NCBI GenBank assembly: GCA_902506565.1
Contig: LR732703.1
Coordinates: 1,074,525 to 1,138,524 of the forward strand
Direction of reading: 5' to 3'
DNA length: 64,000 bases
Source: Burkholderiales bacterium 8X
Lineage (GTDB): Bacteria > Pseudomonadota > Gammaproteobacteria > Burkholderiales > Burkholderiaceae_C
Shown here one piece after another: positions 8,067 to 17,781 of the stretch. The position numbers were made by a program, and so were the translations under genes. Within the stretch, counting starts at the first letter, position 1, and every line of letters starts with the position of its first letter. Under the pieces are notes generated by a model that searched no databases, had not been told where the DNA came from, and saw nothing but the letters and a program-made list of their open reading frames with translations.

Positions 8067-9260
8067 ATGAAGATCACCCAGCTCGAAACCATCCGCCTCG
8101 GCGAGTTCCCCAACATCCTGTGGGTTCGACTTCACACCGACGAAGGGTTGGTCGGGCTGGGCGAGACCTTCATGGGCGCGGCCGCGGTCGAGGCCTATCT
8201 GCACGAGTGGGGTGCGCATCGACTGCTCGGCACCGACCCGCTCCAGATCGAGGCCCGCAACCGCGACCTGACCGGCTATCTCGGCTGGCGTGGTTCGGGC
8301 GTCGAGACCCGCGGCAACTCGGCGGTCGACATCGCGCTGTGGGACCTGTTCGGCAAGGCCTGCGGCCTGCCGGTGCACACCGCGCTCGGCGGCAAGAGCC
8401 GGGACGCGATCCGCATCTACAACACCTGCGCCGGCTACCAGTACGTGCGCGGCACCGCGAGCCAGACCACCTCGAACTGGGGTCTCGGCAACAAGGCCGG
8501 ACCGTACGAAGACCTGGATGGCTTCCTGCAGCATGCGGACGAACTGGCCGAATCGTTGCTGTCCCAGGGCATCACCGGAATGAAGATCTGGCCCTTCGAT
8601 CCGGCCGCGGAACGCAGCCACGGCCAGTACATCTCGAATGCCGACCTCGACCTGGCGCTGGAGCCGTTTCGCAAGATCCGCAGGGCCGTCGGCGACAAGA
8701 TGGACATCATGGTCGAGTTCCACAGCCTGTGGCGCCTGCCGATGGCCCAGAAGATCGCCCGTGCGCTGAAGGAGTTCGACACTTTCTGGCACGAGGACGC
8801 GATCCGCATGGACAGCCTCGACCTGCTCAAGCAGTACGCGCCGCATTGCGACGCGCTGATCTGCGCCAGCGAGACGCTGAGCTACAAGTGGGGATTCAAG
8901 GACTACCTGCAGACCGGCGTCGCGGGCGTCGCGATGCTCGATTTGAGCTGGTGCGGCGGACTGACCGAGGCTCGCAAGATCGCCGCGATGGCAGATGCCT
9001 GGCAGCTGCCGGTGGCGCCGCATGATTGCACCGGGCCGGTGGTCTGGGCGGCCTCGACCCACCTGTCGCTGCATGCGCCGAATGCCTTGATCCAGGAGAG
9101 CGTGCGAGCCTTCTTCAGCGGTTGGTACACCGAGCTCGTCACCGAATTGCCGAAGGTCGAGAACGGGATGATCAGCCTCGGCGACAAGCCTGGGCTTGGG
9201 CTCGAGCTGCTGCCGGACCTGCATCTTCGGGCGGATGCGACGGTTCGTTTCTCGCGCTGA
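8067..9260 (+). CDS. Enolase-superfamily acid-sugar dehydratase (MR/MLE family)
   Basis: A 397-residue member of the mandelate racemase/muconate lactonising group. Candidate magnesium ligands are E217 (VEFHS), E243 (WHEDAI) and E269 (ASETLS), with H219 as general acid and H319 (APHDCTGP) as the second base. Spacing of 26, 26 and 50 residues equals the D183/E209/E235/H285 spacing recalled for E. coli galactonate dehydratase (DgoD). K173-x-W175 (MKIW) replaces the usual KxK. These features point to dehydration of an aldonic acid to a 2-keto-3-deoxy acid. It follows the TRAP genes by 33 bp and is likely their operon partner. It is the second dehydratase of the locus, so the two may act on different substrates or epimers. 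Confidence 0.88.
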   Translation: MKITQLETIRLGEFPNILWVRLHTDEGLVGLGETFMGAAAVEAYLHEWGAHRLLGTDPLQIEARNRDLTGYLGWRGSGVETRGNSAVDIALWDLFGKACGLPVHTALGGKSRDAIRIYNTCAGYQYVRGTASQTTSNWGLGNKAGPYEDLDGFLQHADELAESLLSQGITGMKIWPFDPAAERSHGQYISNADLDLALEPFRKIRRAVGDKMDIMVEFHSLWRLPMAQKIARALKEFDTFWHEDAIRMDSLDLLKQYAPHCDALICASETLSYKWGFKDYLQTGVAGVAMLDLSWCGGLTEARKIAAMADAWQLPVAPHDCTGPVVWAASTHLSLHAPNALIQESVRAFFSGWYTELVTELPKVENGMISLGDKPGLGLELLPDLHLRADATVRFSR

Positions 9261-9371
9261 GCTGAGCTGAACCGAGCGCGGTCGAGCCCTGGTCGGGCCG
9301 ATGTTGCAGTGCATGCGCCTCCGCCGAATGCGCGTATGGCGACGCCGGCGAGCATCGACGATCCTCCACGG

Positions 9372-9878
9372 ATGAATTCGTACCGTGATGCGCCTGCTCC
9401 CGTCGATCGACCGGGAGCCGAAACCCGCCATGGCGAACTCGCGGCTGAATCCTTGCAGGCGAGGCCGCATCGGGCGCGGCTGATCGGGGCCTTGCTCCTG
9501 GTGGTGGCGTTGATCCTGTGCGCGTCGGTCCTGGTGTGGCGGGTCGGTGAGCCGGTGGCGGCAAGAGGCGTCGCCGCCGTGTCAGTGCCAGCGCCAGCGC
9601 CGGAGTCCGTTGCGGCTTTTCCCTCGCGGCTGAATGAACTTCGCAGCAATGCCGAGATGGGCGATGCCATCTCGAACGCCCTGCTCGTCGCGGTCTTGCT
9701 TGACCGATACGAGCGTGACGGGAGCGCCAACGATCTCTTCGAAGCCGTCCAATGGCTGGAGCGTGAATGGTTCCTGCAGGGGAGGATCGATGACGCAGGT
9801 ATCGGGCGGGTGTACCTGCTTCACTGCGGGCACCCGGTGATGGCCTGGCACTGGTTCTGCCTGGGATCCGGCGAGTAG
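9372..9878 (+). CDS. Uncharacterised single-span membrane protein
   Basis: Unrecognised protein of 168 residues from the ATG at 9372; the frame is open further upstream with a GTG at 9309 and ATG at 9336, none with a good ribosome-binding site. A proline/arginine-rich N-terminus precedes one membrane helix (LIGALLLVVALILCASVLVW) and an alanine/proline linker. A helical C-terminal domain ends in the striking LLHCGHPVMAWHWFCLG, with two cysteines, two histidines and tryptophans. It faces the leucine-rich-repeat gene from the opposite strand. Base composition and codon use look coding, but there is no family assignment. The C-terminal domain would lie in the periplasm if the basic N-terminus stays inside. 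Confidence 0.55.
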   Translation: MNSYRDAPAPVDRPGAETRHGELAAESLQARPHRARLIGALLLVVALILCASVLVWRVGEPVAARGVAAVSVPAPAPESVAAFPSRLNELRSNAEMGDAISNALLVAVLLDRYERDGSANDLFEAVQWLEREWFLQGRIDDAGIGRVYLLHCGHPVMAWHWFCLGSGE

Positions 9879-9923
9879 TGCAGCAAGGATCGGCCCGGAA
9901 GGAATCCGACCCCCATGTATCAC

Positions 9924-10103
9924 TCATGAATTTCGTGGCTTCTTTCGAATTGGTTCGTCGGCGTCGTCGCTGCCTTCCGCCGAGCCTGTCACTGCGTCGC
10001 CGTCCCGACTACGGCGGGCCCGCTTTCGATCGGAGCCCGTCGCGGAACCGGGATCGTCCTGGAGCGGCTCGCTTGGTAGGGTCTCGAGGTCCATCACGAC
10101 GCG
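9924..10103 (-). pseudogene. Diverged second copy of the LRR protein's C-terminal tail
   Basis: Immediately after the stop of the leucine-rich-repeat gene, the same frame stays open for 60 codons to a second TGA at 9926-9924. The encoded peptide ends DEPIRKKPRNS, against GEPLRKKPRTSQS at the end of the intact gene. It also carries DRKRAR where the intact tail has SRKRDR, at matching distance from a DL pair. Both copies share the 13-base string TTCGTGGCTTCTT (9932-9944 and 10118-10130, 186 bp = 62 codons apart). This is either an old tandem duplication of the tail or the last trace of a deleted paralogous gene. An ATG at 10094 exists but no ribosome-binding site was seen. Confidence 0.75.
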
Positions 10104-12323
10104 TCAGGACTGCGACGTTCGTGGCTTCTTCCTGAGGGGTTCGCCTTCGTCGCCTTTGCCTCCTTCGTCGCCTTCGGCCGGGCGTTCTTCAACGTCGACA
10201 TCTGGTCGGTCGCGCTTTCGGCTCGGGCGCTGGGCCGACTGGTCATGATTCGTGGGTACCGGGTTCAGGATGGCGCGCAGATCCGTCGCGGCGAAGGTCT
10301 CTCGAAGCGTGCTGGCCAACGAGCTCGTCGATGACGGTCCTGCGTGCTCGTCCAACTCGTCCGCGCCGTCGACTTCATTTGCCAGGTGCACGCCCTGGTG
10401 TGACAACGCACCCGCATTCCAGGCGGTGTGCGAAATCGCACTCAGCTGCTGCATGGCTTGCCAACCGTCCAGGTTCTTCTTGAGCATGTCCGAGAAGACA
10501 TGGTGAACCTCCTTGAACTCCTTCTTTCGACCCACCAGGAAGGTGTCTACCGCTCGGCTCGCTTGTGCGTCCGTGTTCTTGCCAGCCCGGTTGCGAGCGA
10601 GGGCTGCGTTGATTCGATCGAAGGTCTCACGATCGGGGAAATTCGGCAATCCATCGACGTACTGCAGTTGAAAGTCGGTCTTCAAGCGCTCGTCCAGCAG
10701 CGTCGCGGTGGTTGCAGTGACCTTGCATCCGAAGAAGCCGAATCCTGCCAGCTGAGGGGTGTCGAAGCAGGTCAGGATGCGTGCGATTTCGTGATCACCC
10801 AGGTCCGCATTTCCGCAGACGGAGACATATTGGACCCGGGTGTTCGGCAAGCCCGCGCACAGGCTGTCCACATGCGCTTGACCGAGGTTGCAGTTGTCGA
10901 GCTTCAGTTTTTCGAGTGAAGGCGTTCTCGCGATCAGGGAAAGCAGCTGGTCCAGCACCGGGGAGCTGATGGCGAGCCCGGTCAAGTCCAGGACCTTGAG
11001 AGATCCCAGTTGACTGATCGCGTCCAACGCGATGGGTTCGGAGCCGAGATGGATGCCGGAATGTATGTTGAGCGGCTGCAATGGCGTGCTTGCAAAACCC
11101 GGGCGCTGCCACAGCTGCAGGGTTTCAAGGCTGGGCATCTTGTTGCAGATCGAGAGCAGCAGGTTGAGCGCCCTGCCGTGGAAGGCGGTCCACTCGAAGG
11201 CCAGTGTCTTCAATTGTGTGGGCGGCAGGGTATTCAGAAGAAAAAGCGCCGTGTTCTCAGTGATGAGAAAAGCGCGGAGTTGAAGACTTTCGAGCTGTCG
11301 CATCAAGGTAGATAACGACAGGTTATCGAAATCTTCTCGGCTGAAGCCGGTCGCAGACTCGATCAATACTGCTCTGACCTGCGAATTTCGAAAGGCGGCG
11401 ATCGATTCTTCCTGAAAATGAATGTGCGCCTGGAGAAGGTTGAGTCGGCGCAATCGGCCGCTGGTGATCAATCGGAAGAAGGTGCTGGCCGCTTCCGCTT
11501 CGATTGCAGCGGTGTCCTGGTTCAGGTCCAGCACGCCCTGGGCGATCAGGGCCCCGACCGTTCGAATCTGCAGGTACTTGAGTCCGAGCGTATCGATAGT
11601 CTTGTTCGACTCGACACCTTCTAGCAAGACTCTCAACGCCCCGATGTCGTAGTGTCCACGGCCGTTCAACGCCAGGGTCTTGAGTGTCTTCGACTGCCCC
11701 ATGGACCACGCAATTGAAGAGGCCAATTCACCCGACAAAGAGCTGAACGTGAAGGCAAGCGCCTGGTTGATGCTTCCCGGTGCGAAGGTGGCGAGGATCA
11801 ATGTCAACAGTGCCGGAGGGTCGTCCGTCGGATCGGCTTGGCAATAATCGAAGCAAATGCTCGTGAGATTGCGGTTGTAGTGCAATTGAATGGCCATTCG
11901 GCGCAGGGTGGTCGCGGAAAGGTTCGCAAGCTGCAGATGAAACGTTCCATGATCGACGCCGCGTCGATTGATGCCGTCGATCAGGTACTCGAGGGCAAGC
12001 GCGAGGCCCTCGGGTTCCGGGAGCTTGTCGCGGAGCCGAAGACCATCGTGGTACTGGTGGAAGATTGCGACGTAGCGAGGAAGCGGCGTGGCCAGCAGCA
12101 TGCGTCGAAGCAGCTCGGCACGTCCGGTAAGGATGCACCAACTCATGACCTGGTTGATGGCATTCGGTGTTCGAGGCGGGATGCCGCGCTTCACCAGGTC
12201 GGCAACCGCACCCTGATTCGGGATCGAGGCGAGTTCGACATGCGACACCGTCCCTGGCACCGACAGGTACCAGGGCTGATCCTTCTTGATCGGTGCAGGC
12301 GGATTGTTTTCCCGATGTTCCAT
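10104..12323 (-). CDS. Large leucine-rich-repeat protein with basic NLS-like tail
   Basis: A 739-residue protein with no signal peptide or membrane helix. Residues about 200-560 hold degenerate ribonuclease-inhibitor-like leucine-rich repeats, for example LKTLALNG, LRRLNLLQAHI, SLKVLDLTGLAISS and SLEKLKLDNCNLGQAHVDSL. A helical segment follows (FKEVHHVFSDMLKKNLDGW), then a serine-rich linker and an acidic tail with two basic clusters, SRKRDR and LRKKPR. Such architecture resembles host-targeted effectors, but no secretion system is visible here, so this is inference. ATG at 12323 is preferred because GGGAGG lies seven bases upstream; an ATG pair 48 bases earlier (12371) lacks one. The codon use is more AT-rich than neighbouring genes, suggesting acquisition. 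The stop is followed by an in-frame second tail copy. Confidence 0.8.
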   Translation of the reverse strand: MEHRENNPPAPIKKDQPWYLSVPGTVSHVELASIPNQGAVADLVKRGIPPRTPNAINQVMSWCILTGRAELLRRMLLATPLPRYVAIFHQYHDGLRLRDKLPEPEGLALALEYLIDGINRRGVDHGTFHLQLANLSATTLRRMAIQLHYNRNLTSICFDYCQADPTDDPPALLTLILATFAPGSINQALAFTFSSLSGELASSIAWSMGQSKTLKTLALNGRGHYDIGALRVLLEGVESNKTIDTLGLKYLQIRTVGALIAQGVLDLNQDTAAIEAEAASTFFRLITSGRLRRLNLLQAHIHFQEESIAAFRNSQVRAVLIESATGFSREDFDNLSLSTLMRQLESLQLRAFLITENTALFLLNTLPPTQLKTLAFEWTAFHGRALNLLLSICNKMPSLETLQLWQRPGFASTPLQPLNIHSGIHLGSEPIALDAISQLGSLKVLDLTGLAISSPVLDQLLSLIARTPSLEKLKLDNCNLGQAHVDSLCAGLPNTRVQYVSVCGNADLGDHEIARILTCFDTPQLAGFGFFGCKVTATTATLLDERLKTDFQLQYVDGLPNFPDRETFDRINAALARNRAGKNTDAQASRAVDTFLVGRKKEFKEVHHVFSDMLKKNLDGWQAMQQLSAISHTAWNAGALSHQGVHLANEVDGADELDEHAGPSSTSSLASTLRETFAATDLRAILNPVPTNHDQSAQRPSRKRDRPDVDVEERPAEGDEGGKGDEGEPLRKKPRTSQS

Positions 12324-12456
12324 CTCTGAGCCTCCCGAGCTTTGCCGGTAGAAAAAAGTTGGACTCATCATCGAGCGGCGATGCGCGCGCGAACATCAGG
12401 TCATTGCACTTGGGCGGGCCCGCTACGGTCGTCCGTCGAACTGGCCGAGCGAACGC

Positions 12457-12481
12457 AAAAAAGGGCGCCGAGGCGCCCTTT
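12457..12481 (-). terminator. Rho-independent terminator of rhlE
   Basis: A 9-bp perfect stem AAGGGCGCC / GGCGCCCTT (12461-12480) with a two-base spacer is followed, on the minus strand, by a run of T (12462-12457). It lies 26 bp past the stop of the helicase gene and insulates it from the leucine-rich-repeat gene downstream. Confidence 0.9.
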
Positions 12482-12506
12482 GTCGATGGTCGTGAACCGA
12501 ATCCGC

Positions 12507-14369
12507 TCAGCGGCCGAATGATCGTCCGCCGCCACCGCCACCGCCACCGCCGCCACCGTAACCGCCGCCGGAGCGACCGCCGCCGCCGCCGTAGCCGCCG
12601 CCACCGGAACGCCCGCCACCGCCCGAGCGGTTGCCGCCATAACCACCACCGCCGCCGCCTCGCCGGCGACCGCCGCCCATGCTGTCGACGCTGGTGCGCA
12701 ACGGATCCGGCTGGCCCTCGCCACCGGCTACCGCTTCGGCGCGCTGATGCGCGACCGCATTGGCCTGCGTCGGGCTATGGCTATTGCCATGGTGACGCGG
12801 CTGGCGCTCCTCGTGCAGCAAATGCGCGGGGACATGGTGCTGCGGGTGCTGCGGGTGCTGTGGTGCGCGCGCACCTTGCGGATTGCGAGCCGGCGCGGGT
12901 CCGCGCGGACCCTGGCCGCGCGGACCATGCGCCGGACCGGCACCGAATTCGCCGCCGCCGTTGCGACCGGCTTGCGAGCCCTGACCCTGAGATCCGGCAC
13001 CGCCGCGGCGCTGGCCGTTGCCGCCTGAACCACCACCACCGCCGCCACCACGAACGGCATTGCCGCCGCGATCGCCTTGTCCGCCCTTGTTCTCGCGAAT
13101 GCGGGTCATCATTTCTTGTCGGGCGGCCTTGGCTGCAGCCTGCATGACGTCGCGGCTCGGCGGACGACCTGCGCCGCCCCACAAGGTCTGGCGACCCATG
13201 GCAATCGGCTCGGCTCGTTCGCCTTCTTCGGGGCCGAAGCCGTCGATGACCTTGACCGGGATCTGCTGCTTGGTGAAGCGCTCGATCTCCTGCATGAAGC
13301 CCTCTTCGTCCAGGCAGACCAGGCTGACCGCCTCGCCGCTCGCACCTGCCCGGCCGGTTCGGCCGATGCGGTGGACGTAGTCTTCGCTGATGTTCGGGAT
13401 TTCGTAGTTGACGACATGCGGCAGTTCGTCGATGTCGATACCGCGGGCGGCGATGTCGGTCGCGACCAGTGCGCGGATCTCGCCGCTCTTGAAGCCGGCC
13501 AATGCCTGGGTGCGTGCGCTCTGGCTCTTGTTGCCGTGCAGCGCCATCGCCTCGATGCCATTCTTGGTCAGGAAGTCGGCGACGCTGTTGGCGCCGAACT
13601 TGGTGCGGGTGAAGACCAGCACCTGGCTCCACTGGTGCTCGTTGATGATGTGGGCCAGCAGGGCCTTCTTCTTGCCGCGGCCGACCGGATGGATCACCTG
13701 GCTGATGCGCTGCACGGTGGTGTTGCGCGGCGTGACCTGGATGCTCTGCGGGTTCTTGAGCAGTGTCGAGGCGAGGTCGCGGATCTCGTCGCTGAAGGTG
13801 GCCGAGAACAAGAGGCTCTGCTTTTCGCGCGGGACCAGGGCAAGGATCTTCTTGACGTCGTGGATGAAGCCCATGTCCAGCATGCGATCGGCCTCGTCGA
13901 GCACCAGCATCTGGACCTGGCTGAGGTCGAGCATGCCTTGGTCCTGCAGGTCGAGCAGCCGGCCCGGGGTGGCGACCAGGATGTCGACGCCGCTCTTGAG
14001 CTTGCTGATCTGCGGGTTCATGCCGACGCCGCCGAAGATGACGGTGGACTTCAGCTGGAGGTACTTGCCGTAGGTGCGGATCGATTCCTCGACCTGCGCG
14101 GCGAGTTCGCGGGTGGGGGTCAGCACCAGGGCCCGGATACCGGTGCCGCCGAACTTGTTGGTGGCGCTGCGGGCCATGGCCAGCTTGTGCAGCAGGGGGA
14201 GGGTGAAGGCAGCCGTCTTGCCGGTGCCGGTCTGGGCGCCGCCGAGAAGGTCGTGCCCTTCGAGAACGGCGGGAATGGCCTGGGCCTGGATGGGGGTGGG
14301 AGTTTCGTAGCCTTGCTCGTGCACGGCCTTCAAGATGGCCGGGGCCAGCTTCAGTTCATCAAAGTTCAT
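12507..14369 (-). CDS. rhlE: DEAD-box ATP-dependent RNA helicase RhlE-like
   Basis: A 620-residue cytoplasmic RNA helicase. Motifs in order are: the Q motif ([13 protein letters not shown], about 21-33), motif I AQTGTGKT (45-52), Ia PTRELAAQ, motif II DEAD, motif III SAT, then motifs V ([10 protein letters not shown]) and VI ([10 protein letters not shown]). Helicases of this group remodel RNA in ribosome maturation and mRNA decay. The last 200 or so residues form a low-complexity glycine/arginine-rich tail, longer than in E. coli RhlE, typical of betaproteobacterial homologues and suited to nonspecific RNA binding. ATG at 14369 (MNFDELKL) is chosen; a TTG four codons earlier is possible. It diverges from ettA over a 268-bp gap in which no further gene is seen. 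Confidence 0.93.
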   Translation of the reverse strand: MNFDELKLAPAILKAVHEQGYETPTPIQAQAIPAVLEGHDLLGGAQTGTGKTAAFTLPLLHKLAMARSATNKFGGTGIRALVLTPTRELAAQVEESIRTYGKYLQLKSTVIFGGVGMNPQISKLKSGVDILVATPGRLLDLQDQGMLDLSQVQMLVLDEADRMLDMGFIHDVKKILALVPREKQSLLFSATFSDEIRDLASTLLKNPQSIQVTPRNTTVQRISQVIHPVGRGKKKALLAHIINEHQWSQVLVFTRTKFGANSVADFLTKNGIEAMALHGNKSQSARTQALAGFKSGEIRALVATDIAARGIDIDELPHVVNYEIPNISEDYVHRIGRTGRAGASGEAVSLVCLDEEGFMQEIERFTKQQIPVKVIDGFGPEEGERAEPIAMGRQTLWGGAGRPPSRDVMQAAAKAARQEMMTRIRENKGGQGDRGGNAVRGGGGGGGSGGNGQRRGGAGSQGQGSQAGRNGGGEFGAGPAHGPRGQGPRGPAPARNPQGARAPQHPQHPQHHVPAHLLHEERQPRHHGNSHSPTQANAVAHQRAEAVAGGEGQPDPLRTSVDSMGGGRRRGGGGGGYGGNRSGGGGRSGGGGYGGGGGRSGGGYGGGGGGGGGGGRSFGR

Positions 14370-14637
14370 TGAGTTCAACAAGCGCCCTACACGGCGCGGT
14401 GGTATTCGCCCGCCTCGGCATCTCTCGGATGTCGGGCCAGTAAGGGCGAATGAAGGTCAGGATCGGGAGCCAGAAAGCCGCGAGGGCTTGCATCGTCCCC
14501 GGCAGAGAGCCGGCGTTGCGGGCAACTGGACCCGGCAACAGGCGAGATTGTCTCATGAGTCGATAATCGCGTTTTGCCACGGCCTTGCCGGCCGCTCGCG
14601 CACCTCCTTCTCCTCCACCCTGGATTGCAAGCTACAG

Positions 14638-16299
<1,662 letters not shown>

Positions 16300-16308
16300 C
16301 AGGAGGCA

Positions 16309-17664
16309 TCAGGCCGCTGCGCCGCTCACTGCCGTGCTCCGGTCGCGAACCCGCCGTCGCACCGCTTCGATGTTGTTGCGCAGCGCGTACAGCTCGTCGG
16401 CATAGGAGAGCGGAACGGCGACCTTGTTCACCACCCGGTCGAGCTCGTCCAGCTCCTTCACCAAGGCGTCGCGGTCGCCGCCGCCGGCCTCGACCTTCGC
16501 TTCGACTTCGCGCAGGCGCGCATACCAGCGGAAGACGCGACGCCGCACCCGGAACTGATAGAGCGGTGGCACCACGCGGCTGAGCGGAAGCATCAGCACC
16601 AGCAATCCGCCGAGCACCAGCCACATGCGCTCGATCAGGTTGCTTGCCCAGAAGGGCAGGTACCGCTGCCAGAAGGGCGGCGTGCCGTTGATGGCGCGAT
16701 CGCCCTCGGGGCTTACCGGCAGCTCGCTGGTGCGGGTGTTCGGAAAATCCCGCGCCTGGTTGAACCAGCCGGCCTTGCCATGCAGGTTCTGTGCGCTTTG
16801 CGCGAACAGTTGCCTCAGTGCCGGATGGGTGCTTTCGCGCGCCAGCAGCGAAGTGGTGGCCGCGAGCATCGACCGATCGCGCGGCGGCAGGTCGGCGGCC
16901 AGGTCGACCACGCCGCGCGGCAACGTGACCGGCTTCAGGAAGGCGAAGCGGCGTGCATAGGCGTCGCTCTGCCCGAAGTCCATCAGCTCGATGCCGGGGG
17001 CACGCAACAGGCGCTGCACCAGTGCCGATTCCGGCGCCGACGCCAGCACCACCACGTCGAGCAGACCGGCCTCGAGCGCGGCGGCGGCCGGGGCTTGTTC
17101 GAGGCTCGACAGTTGCAGCGCCTCGGAGCCCATGTGATTGGCGCGCAGCATGCGGTCCATGATGTCCGGCACGCCGCTGCCGGGGCGTTCCAGGTTGACG
17201 CGCAAACCCTTCAACTGTGCGATCGAAGTCAGCGTGCCCGGCTTGCGGCCTTCCTTCGGCAAGGCTTCGATCCGATAGAAGAACCAGAGCGGCTCATAGA
17301 ACAGGGCGCCGAGCGAGCTCAGCCCCGCCTCGGCGTCGGCTTCGGGGTCGGCACTGCTGCCGCCCCGGACGAAGGCGAGATCCGCCTTGCCTTCGCGCAG
17401 CAGCCGGAGGTTGTCGAGCGAACCGTCGCTCGGCAGCAGTTCGACCTCGATCCGGTTCGCCTTCAGGGCTTCGGCGTAGCGCTGCCCGAATTCGGCGTAG
17501 GCGCTGCCCGCCGGGCCGGTCGCCAAGACCACTCTGCGCGGGGGCTGGGGATCGAGCCACCAATAAGCGGCGACCAGCACGCCGATGACGATGAAAACCA
17601 CCGGTCCGGCCGACGCGACCAGGTCGCGAATTGAAAGCAGAAAGAGACGTAGTGCGCGAGGCAT
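16309..17664 (-). CDS. TAXI-type binding protein anchored in the membrane
   Basis: A 451-residue protein. An N-terminal helix (residues about 18-37, VVFIVIGVLVAAYWWL) is uncleaved in appearance. The next part is a TAXI-family solute-binding domain (VLATGPAGSAYAEFGQRYAEAL, then GKADLAFVRGG), a second membrane helix near 340-360, and a charged C-terminal coiled-coil-like segment ending at position 451. TAXI proteins normally serve TRAP transporters, yet no permease gene is adjacent and the double anchoring is not that of a soluble binding protein. A sensory or regulatory role at the membrane is possible. The region upstream of the ATG at 17664 is AT-rich (TTTTATTTAATTC on the minus strand), fitting a promoter shared with the divergent LuxR-type gene. 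Confidence 0.8.
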   Translation of the reverse strand: MPRALRLFLLSIRDLVASAGPVVFIVIGVLVAAYWWLDPQPPRRVVLATGPAGSAYAEFGQRYAEALKANRIEVELLPSDGSLDNLRLLREGKADLAFVRGGSSADPEADAEAGLSSLGALFYEPLWFFYRIEALPKEGRKPGTLTSIAQLKGLRVNLERPGSGVPDIMDRMLRANHMGSEALQLSSLEQAPAAAALEAGLLDVVVLASAPESALVQRLLRAPGIELMDFGQSDAYARRFAFLKPVTLPRGVVDLAADLPPRDRSMLAATTSLLARESTHPALRQLFAQSAQNLHGKAGWFNQARDFPNTRTSELPVSPEGDRAINGTPPFWQRYLPFWASNLIERMWLVLGGLLVLMLPLSRVVPPLYQFRVRRRVFRWYARLREVEAKVEAGGGDRDALVKELDELDRVVNKVAVPLSYADELYALRNNIEAVRRRVRDRSTAVSGAAA

Positions 17665-17744
17665 GCTTTTGAATTAAATAAAACGACCTCAGGGCACGTG
17701 CCGATCGGTAAAGAGTGCATTTTCAGTTGCTTTTGCAAAGGGTT

Positions 17745-17757
17745 CGGTTACAAACCG
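17745..17757. promoter_or_regulatory. Candidate operator dyad before the LuxR-type gene
   Basis: CGGTTACAAACCG is a perfect 5-bp inverted repeat around ACA, 24 bp upstream of the ATG at 17782. It is flanked by wider arms TTTGC and GCAAA. Position and symmetry fit an autoregulatory or activator site in the 117-bp divergent gap; binding is not shown. Confidence 0.4.
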
Positions 17758-17781
17758 CGTGCAAACAGGGAGCGACAGAAG

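Noticed and set aside
6900..9470. An 856-codon minus-strand open frame
   Set aside because: It runs opposite the TRAP binding protein and enolase-superfamily genes, both with clear motifs, and shows no recognisable domain. High GC makes such long antisense frames common here.
12507..13150. Possible frameshift or separate gene in the glycine-rich region of the helicase gene
   Set aside because: The glycine/arginine-rich C-terminal tail continues in one frame to the stop, followed by a good terminator; the opposite-strand frames are composition shadows.
17698..17781. Longer GTG-initiated form of the LuxR-type regulator
   Set aside because: The extra 28 residues are not family-like and span the dyad and the promoter region; ATG at 17782 fits better.
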